A stretch of DNA of 64,000 nucleotides from Aliiroseovarius subalbicans (GTDB lineage Bacteria > Pseudomonadota > Alphaproteobacteria > Rhodobacterales > Rhodobacteraceae): the NCBI RefSeq assembly GCF_022678625.1, contig NZ_JALBYQ010000004.1, positions 372,001-436,000 on the forward strand, given 5' to 3'. The stretch's first letter is position 1. The number at the start of each line of letters is the position of its first letter. The position numbers and the translations under genes are program-made. The notes below the pieces were generated by a model. It searched no databases. It worked only from the letters and a program-made list of their open reading frames with translations, and was not told the DNA's origin. Below are positions 59,634 through 64,000 of this stretch, piece by piece.

Positions 59634-61114
59634 GCATCGAAGTACGGGTCCCGACGCTGGGCGAAAGCGTAACGGAAGCGACCGTGGCCACCTGGTTCAA
59701 GAAACCGGGTGACTCAGTGGCAGTAGATGAAATGCTGTGCGAACTGGAAACCGACAAGGTGACGGTCGAAGTGCCGTCCCCGGCCGCTGGCGTGCTGGGT
59801 GAAATCGTTGCCGCCGAAGGCGAAACGGTGGGTGTTGATGCCCTGCTGGCCACCCTTGGCGAAGGCGCGGGCGCGGCCCCAGCGCCTGCGGCGGCTGATC
59901 CCGCCCCCGCAGCCCAATCCGGCGCGTCCGTCGACGTGATGGTGCCCGCCCTGGGCGAAAGTGTGAGCGAGGCGACCGTGTCGACCTGGTTCAAACAGGT
60001 GGGCGAAGCCGTGGCGCAGGACGAAATGCTGTGTGAGCTGGAAACCGACAAAGTCTCGGTCGAAGTGCCCGCCCCTGCGGCCGGTGTGCTGACCGAAATC
60101 GTGGCCCCGGAAGGCACCACGGTGGACGCCACGGCCAAGCTGGCGGTTCTGTCGTCCGGGGGTGCCGCTGTTGCCGCGCCTGCGCCGGCCGCCGCCGCGC
60201 CTGCTGCTGCCGCAACCGCAGGCAAGGACGTCGAAGACGCCCCGTCCGCCAAGAAGGCAATGGCCGAGGCTGGGTTGAACCCCGCTGACGTGCAAGGCTC
60301 GGGCCGTGATGGCCGTGTGATGAAACACGATGTCGCCGCCGCCCTGGCAGCACCCAAGCCCGCTGCTGCAGCACCTGCCGCCGCACCGCGTGCACCGGTC
60401 AGCGCCGACGACGCGTCCCGCGAGGAGCGGGTCAAGATGACCCGTCTGCGCCAGACCATCGCGCGCCGCCTGAAGGACAGCCAGAACACCGCCGCGATGC
60501 TGACCACCTATAACGAGGTCGACATGACCGAGGTCATGGCCCTGCGCAACCAGTACAAGGATCAGTTCGAGAAGAAGCACGGCGTGCGCCTGGGTTTCAT
60601 GTCCTTCTTCACCAAGGCCTGCTGTCATGCGCTGAAAGAGGTTCCCGAGGTCAACGCAGAAATCGACGGCACCGACATTGTGTACAAGAACTTCGTGCAC
60701 ATGGGGGTCGCCGCGGGCACGCCCACGGGCCTGGTCGTTCCGGTCATTCGCGATGCCGACAGCATGTCCTTTGCCGGTATCGAAAAGGCGATCGCCGAAA
60801 AGGGCCGCCGCGCCCGTGACGGCAAACTGTCGATGGACGAAATGCAGGGTGGCACCTTCACCATCTCGAACGGCGGTGTCTACGGCTCGCTAATGTCTTC
60901 GCCGATCCTGAACCCGCCGCAATCCGGTATCCTGGGCATGCACAAGATCCAGGACCGCCCGATGGCAATCAACGGCCAGGTTGTGATCCGCCCGATGATG
61001 TATCTGGCGCTGTCCTATGACCACCGGATCGTGGATGGCAAAGGCGCCGTGACCTTCCTGGTGCGGGTGAAAGAAGCGCTGGAGGATCCGCGCCGCCTGC
61101 TGATGGACCTGTAA
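59630..61114 (+). CDS. sucB: 2-oxoglutarate dehydrogenase E2 with two lipoyl domains
   Basis: Dihydrolipoamide succinyltransferase, 494 aa. Two lipoyl domains are visible, each with the ELETDKV motif: Lys43 (domain 1, about 1-77) and Lys141 (domain 2, about 100-177). Ala/Pro linkers lie between and after them. Then comes the E1/E3-binding segment (about 215-250) and the catalytic domain with SYDHRIVDG (His465, Asp469). E. coli SucB has one lipoyl domain and about 405 aa, so this is the longer type. Overlaps sucA by 4 bp. Confidence 0.95.
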   Translation: MSIEVRVPTLGESVTEATVATWFKKPGDSVAVDEMLCELETDKVTVEVPSPAAGVLGEIVAAEGETVGVDALLATLGEGAGAAPAPAAADPAPAAQSGASVDVMVPALGESVSEATVSTWFKQVGEAVAQDEMLCELETDKVSVEVPAPAAGVLTEIVAPEGTTVDATAKLAVLSSGGAAVAAPAPAAAAPAAAATAGKDVEDAPSAKKAMAEAGLNPADVQGSGRDGRVMKHDVAAALAAPKPAAAAPAAAPRAPVSADDASREERVKMTRLRQTIARRLKDSQNTAAMLTTYNEVDMTEVMALRNQYKDQFEKKHGVRLGFMSFFTKACCHALKEVPEVNAEIDGTDIVYKNFVHMGVAAGTPTGLVVPVIRDADSMSFAGIEKAIAEKGRRARDGKLSMDEMQGGTFTISNGGVYGSLMSSPILNPPQSGILGMHKIQDRPMAINGQVVIRPMMYLALSYDHRIVDGKGAVTFLVRVKEALEDPRRLLMDL

Positions 61115-61125
61115 GCCAGATGTTT

Positions 61126-61149
61126 CGGGGTCCGCCAAGGCGGACCCCG
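61126..61149 (+). terminator. Hairpin between sucB and lpd
   Basis: CGGGGTCCGCC / GGCGGACCCCG perfect stem of 11 bp with a two-base loop and a weak CTTTCG tail. It lacks a T-run, so it may attenuate transcription or serve as an mRNA end rather than as a full terminator. Confidence 0.55.
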
Positions 61150-61220
61150 CTTTCGAATAGACAGGCGCGCGCGTCGCGCCACCCCGGACGTGCGATCGGG
61201 GCTGAGAGGAGTGAGAAAAA

Positions 61221-62606
61221 ATGGCAGATTATGACGTAATCATCATTGGCGGCGGCCCCGGGGGCTATGTCTGCGCCATCCGCTGCGCCCAGCTGGGCCT
61301 GAAAACCGCCTGTGTCGAAGGGCGTGACACCCTGGGCGGCACCTGCCTGAACGTGGGCTGCATCCCGTCGAAGGCGCTCTTGCATGCCTCGCATTCGCTG
61401 CACGAAGCACAGCACAATTTCGCCAAGATGGGCCTGAAGGGCAAAACCCAATCGGTCGATTGGAAGCAGATGATCGCCTATAAGGACGAGGTCATCGAAG
61501 GCAACACCAAGGGCATCGAGTTCCTGTTCAAGAAAAACAAGGTCGACTGGCTGAAAGGCTGGGGATCGATCCCCGCGGCGGGTCAGGTCAAGGTCGGTGA
61601 CGAGGTGCACAACGCAAAGCACATCGTGGTCGCCTCCGGGTCCGAGGCCTCCAGCCTGCCGGGCGTCGAGGTGGACGAAAAGATCGTCGTGACCTCGACC
61701 GGCGCGCTGAGCTTGCCGAAAATCCCGAAAAAGATGGTGGTGATCGGCGCCGGTGTGATCGGGCTGGAAATGGGCTCGGTCTATGCCCGTCTGGGCACCG
61801 AGGTCACCGTGGTCGAATTCCTTGATGTCGTGACGCCGGGCATGGATGGCGAGATCCAGAAAGTGTTCCAGCGCACCCTGAAAAAACAAGGCATGAACTT
61901 CATCATGGGGGCCGCGGTCCAGAAGGTCGACAAGACCAAGACCAAGGCCAAAGTCATCTACAAGCTGCGCAAGGACGACAGCGAGGCGACGATTGACGCC
62001 GACGTGGTGCTGGTCGCCACCGGTCGCCGTCCCTTCGTTGATGGCCTGGGGCTGGACGCAGTTGGCGTGAAAATGACCGACCGCGGGCAGATCGCGACGG
62101 ATCACTGGAAAACCTCGGTGCCGGGCATCTGGGCGATCGGCGACGTGGTCGAAGGCCCGATGCTGGCCCACAAGGCCGAAGACGAAGGCATGGCTGTGGC
62201 GGAAAGCATCGCCGGTCAGGCCGGTCACGTGAACTATGACGTGATCCCCGGCGTGATCTACACTTCGCCCGAGGTTGCTTCGGTCGGCAAGACCGAAGAA
62301 GAGCTGAAGGCGGCCGGCGTCGCCTACAAGGTTGGCAAGTTCAGCTTCATGGGCAATGGCCGCGCCAAGGCCGTGTTCATGGGCGACGGGTTCGTCAAGA
62401 TTCTGGCCGACAAGGCCACCGACCGCGTGTTGGGCGTTCACCTGATGGGCCCAGCGGCCGGTGAGTTGATCCACGAAGCCTGCGTTCTGATGGAGTTTGG
62501 CGGCTCGGCCGAAGATCTGGCCCGCACCTGCCACGCCCACCCGACCTTCTCGGAAGCGGTGCGTGAGGCGGCCCTTGCCTGTGGCGACGGCCCGATCCAC
62601 TCCTAG
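61221..62606 (+). CDS. lpd: Dihydrolipoyl dehydrogenase (E3)
   Basis: FAD-disulfide oxidoreductase, 461 aa, that re-oxidises the lipoyl groups of E2. FAD loop [12 protein letters not shown], redox-active disulfide CLNVGC (Cys42, Cys47), NAD loop [13 protein letters not shown] near 175 and the C-terminal HAHPTFSEA with the catalytic His440. It stands 106 bp after sucB, preceded by a GAGAGGAG ribosome binding site. A terminator follows. Confidence 0.97.
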   Translation: MADYDVIIIGGGPGGYVCAIRCAQLGLKTACVEGRDTLGGTCLNVGCIPSKALLHASHSLHEAQHNFAKMGLKGKTQSVDWKQMIAYKDEVIEGNTKGIEFLFKKNKVDWLKGWGSIPAAGQVKVGDEVHNAKHIVVASGSEASSLPGVEVDEKIVVTSTGALSLPKIPKKMVVIGAGVIGLEMGSVYARLGTEVTVVEFLDVVTPGMDGEIQKVFQRTLKKQGMNFIMGAAVQKVDKTKTKAKVIYKLRKDDSEATIDADVVLVATGRRPFVDGLGLDAVGVKMTDRGQIATDHWKTSVPGIWAIGDVVEGPMLAHKAEDEGMAVAESIAGQAGHVNYDVIPGVIYTSPEVASVGKTEEELKAAGVAYKVGKFSFMGNGRAKAVFMGDGFVKILADKATDRVLGVHLMGPAAGELIHEACVLMEFGGSAEDLARTCHAHPTFSEAVREAALACGDGPIHS

Positions 62607-62629
62607 TAGGACGATTCGAACAAAAATAA

Positions 62630-62662
62630 GGGGCGTCGGGCATAAACACCCGGCGCCCTTTT
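62630..62662 (+). terminator. Terminator after lpd
   Basis: Stem GGGCGtCGGG / CCCGgCGCCC with an 8-base loop, followed by TTTTCACTTTT. Ends the suc-lpd transcript, which meets the convergent GntR gene. Confidence 0.85.
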
Positions 62663-62725
62663 CACTTTTCCGAAAGTATCCTCGTCGAAGGCACAAAACG
62701 CCGCGCAGTGGCAGCCCGACTCGGA

Positions 62726-63379
62726 TCAGGCGACCAGCATTTTCAACCCCTGCGTCACATCCGTGCGCACGGCCAGTCGGAGCGCTGGTTCATCCCCGGC
62801 TGCCAAGGCCGCCAGGATCATCCGGTGATGTTTTTGTAGGTCGGTCCGATTGCGACCTTCGTAAAGTGACCGCATCGTCGGACCCAGTTGCAACCAGACG
62901 GTTTCAGCCATCGCCAGCATCGCCGGGGCCTGCGCGCGCAGATACAGCGTGCGGTGAAACTCAAGGTTCGTGCGCAGATACCCGACCGCGTCTTGTTTCG
63001 CCACGAACTCGGAAACGCGCGCGTTGATCGAACGAAGGCGATCAATCAGGGCGATATGGGCACGGGGCAGGGCACGCGCGGCCAGTTCCGGCTCTAACAA
63101 GGCGCGCACAGCGGCAAGTTCCTCAATCCGATCCGCGGCCAGGTCGGGGGCCGTGACCCGGCCAGACGACGACAAGGTCAGCGCGCCCTCGGCGGCTAGG
63201 CGCCGCACCGCTTCGCGGGCGGGGGTCATCGACACGCCAAATTCCTTGCCAATGCCCCTTAGAGTCAGCGCCTGACCGGGGTCAATGTCCCCATGCATGA
63301 TCCGTGCACGCAAGGCACGATAGACCTGTTCATGGGCGGAACCGGTGGCGTCTGCGGGCTGTTTTGCGTGTGTTTGCAT
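62726..63379 (-). CDS. GntR-family (FadR/FCD type) regulator, AkgR-like candidate
   Basis: A 217-aa transcription factor. The winged helix-turn-helix is at about 15-80 (VYRALRARIMHGDIDPG, GVSMTPAREAVRRLAAEG), and the FCD ligand-binding domain follows (RALLEPELAARAL, NLEFHRTLYL and HHRMILAAL with metal-site His residues). I use the ATG at 63379; a TTG at 63415 would also open the frame. It stands next to the suc-lpd operon, and GTGATCAC, the palindrome repeated at sdh and suc, lies 10 bp upstream of this start. By family and context it may be AkgR, an activator of TCA genes in Rhodobacter sphaeroides. This identity is inferred. Confidence 0.8.
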   Translation of the reverse strand: MQTHAKQPADATGSAHEQVYRALRARIMHGDIDPGQALTLRGIGKEFGVSMTPAREAVRRLAAEGALTLSSSGRVTAPDLAADRIEELAAVRALLEPELAARALPRAHIALIDRLRSINARVSEFVAKQDAVGYLRTNLEFHRTLYLRAQAPAMLAMAETVWLQLGPTMRSLYEGRNRTDLQKHHRMILAALAAGDEPALRLAVRTDVTQGLKMLVA

Positions 63380-63389
63380 AAACTGCAAT

Positions 63390-63397
63390 GTGATCAC
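63390..63397. promoter_or_regulatory. Single GTGATCAC palindrome before the GntR gene
   Basis: TGTGATCACA in AT-rich flanks, 10 bp upstream of the GntR start and 14 bp after the stop of the upstream metallopeptidase gene. So close to the start codon, binding would block translation initiation or a short promoter, which suggests autorepression. Confidence 0.65.
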
Positions 63398-63411
63398 AAA
63401 ATCCCACGCCG

Positions 63412-64000
63412 TCAATCACGGAACCGATAACGATGTAGCCTGGCCCCATTGTCTTTCAACCAGCGGCGCGGTGCTTCATATTGTGGGCAGATATCGGCCA
63501 CAACGGCCCAGTAGGCGGCGGAATGGTTCATCTCGACCAGATGCGCCACCTCGTGCGCGGCGACATAGTCCAGCACCTCGGGCGGCGCCATGACCAGGCG
63601 CCAAGAATACATCAGCCCGCCCCGCGACGAACACGACCCCCATCGCGACCGCGTGTCGCGCAGGGTCAGGCGGGTGAAGTCGCGTCCGACGGCTTTCGCG
63701 TATCGCTCGGACGCCGCCTGAAGCCGCTGGCGCGCTTCGTGTTTGAACAAGGCGGTCAGACGCGCCCCGGTCTTGTCAGGCGCGGTGACGGGCAGGTGGA
63801 TGACGCCTTCGCCCAGACGCGCGGATCTGACGGGCCCGGGAACCAACGCATGATCACGCCCCTCGAACAGAACGCTGCCGCCGGGAAGGGGACGAATGGC
63901 ATCGAGCCGCCCAGCTAGGTGGCTGCGAATCCAGTCCGCCTTGTCCTGCGCGAAGACCATCGCCTCGCGTCGCGACGCCCCGCGTGGCAGGGTCAGCGTG
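63412..64000 (-). CDS. YgjP-like (DUF45) metallopeptidase, 5' end cut
   Basis: The frame stays open to the edge of the window: residues TLTLPRGASRREA stand in front of the first internal ATG and match the family N-terminal part, so the gene starts beyond 64000. The zinc motif is AAHEVAHLVEMNHS (HExxH plus the later His) of SprT/M48-type YgjP proteins, and SRWGSCSS is another family signature. Function unknown, perhaps in DNA damage or protein quality control. Ends 32 bp before the GntR gene on the same strand. Confidence 0.9.
   Translation of the reverse strand, partial: TLTLPRGASRREAMVFAQDKADWIRSHLAGRLDAIRPLPGGSVLFEGRDHALVPGPVRSARLGEGVIHLPVTAPDKTGARLTALFKHEARQRLQAASERYAKAVGRDFTRLTLRDTRSRWGSCSSRGGLMYSWRLVMAPPEVLDYVAAHEVAHLVEMNHSAAYWAVVADICPQYEAPRRWLKDNGARLHRYRFRD

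Noticed and set aside
59740-60080. Near-repeat DNA within sucB.
   Set aside because: Explained by duplicated lipoyl domains of the E2 protein, not by a mobile or structural repeat.
60969-62696. A long open frame antisense to sucB and lpd.
   Set aside because: Shadow of biased codon use in highly expressed genes; no ribosome site or domain.

Overview
The window looks like chromosomal DNA of an alphaproteobacterium of the Rhodobacterales (Rhodobacter/Roseobacter group). The reasons are its high G+C content and the gene content and order: an F1-ATPase operon atpHAGDC without F0 genes, a hemN-fnrL-usp-ccoNOQP-ccoGHIS cluster with FNR boxes, ethylmalonyl-CoA-pathway genes (mch, mcl2-like), and a sdhCDAB / mdh / sucC-sucD-sucA-sucB-lpd block. 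I see no mobile element, prophage, CRISPR array, rRNA or tRNA. Apart from one degraded regulator fragment this is core genome. The genes at both edges are cut by the window.

Layout. 1-6.2 kb: end of an OmpA-like gene, M23 peptidase + clpA, gloB and two methyltransferases. 6.2-11.4 kb: F1-ATPase operon with a 0.3 kb leader. 11.4-22.9 kb: housekeeping and accessory metabolism (MFS pump, H-type lectin protein, prs, threonine aldolase, ribF, MaoC hydratase, HAD phosphatase, rhodanese, Mn-type pyrophosphatase, DUF2161 nuclease-like protein, dihaem peroxidase). 22.9-25.2 kb: groESL under a CIRCE element. 25.3-28.5 kb: a membrane-anchored bactofilin-like protein, a lipase and a 23S-type rRNA methyltransferase. 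28.6-40 kb: microaerobic respiration block controlled by FnrL. 40-44 kb: arylesterase plus a lysophospholipase-type ABC exporter. 44.2-47.7 kb: succinate dehydrogenase. 47.8-52.6 kb: DUF4344 protease, mch-DUF1737-nnrU-mcl2 unit, small exported protein, TauE/SafE permease. 52.8-62.6 kb: mdh and the 2-oxoglutarate dehydrogenase / succinyl-CoA synthetase operon. 62.7-64 kb: a GntR regulator and a YgjP-like metallopeptidase.

How it works together. The window carries most of the lower TCA cycle (sucAB-lpd, sucCD, sdh, mdh), the enzyme that uses its proton gradient (F1-ATPase) and the high-affinity oxidase for low oxygen. The most interesting signal is regulatory. The sdh and suc promoters share the same three-part layout: two GTGATCAC palindromes 21 bp apart centre to centre, then a TTGCGCTA-type palindrome exactly 31 bp further on, in both promoters. 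A single GTGATCAC lies just before the GntR gene at the end of the window. The second palindrome type also lies upstream of mdh and, in a weaker form, upstream of atpH. This fits a GntR activator of AkgR type together with a LacI regulator of CceR type, which are known to control TCA and ATP-synthase genes in Rhodobacter sphaeroides; the fixed geometry suggests the two act together.

Other points worth attention are two tandem 22-bp palindromes with matched changes in both arms between a maoC gene and ribF, a lipoprotein gene inserted between sucC and sucD, an inverted repeat over the mcl2 ribosome binding site, a structured leader before a small exported protein, and a remnant of a LuxR-type DNA-binding domain after ccoS.
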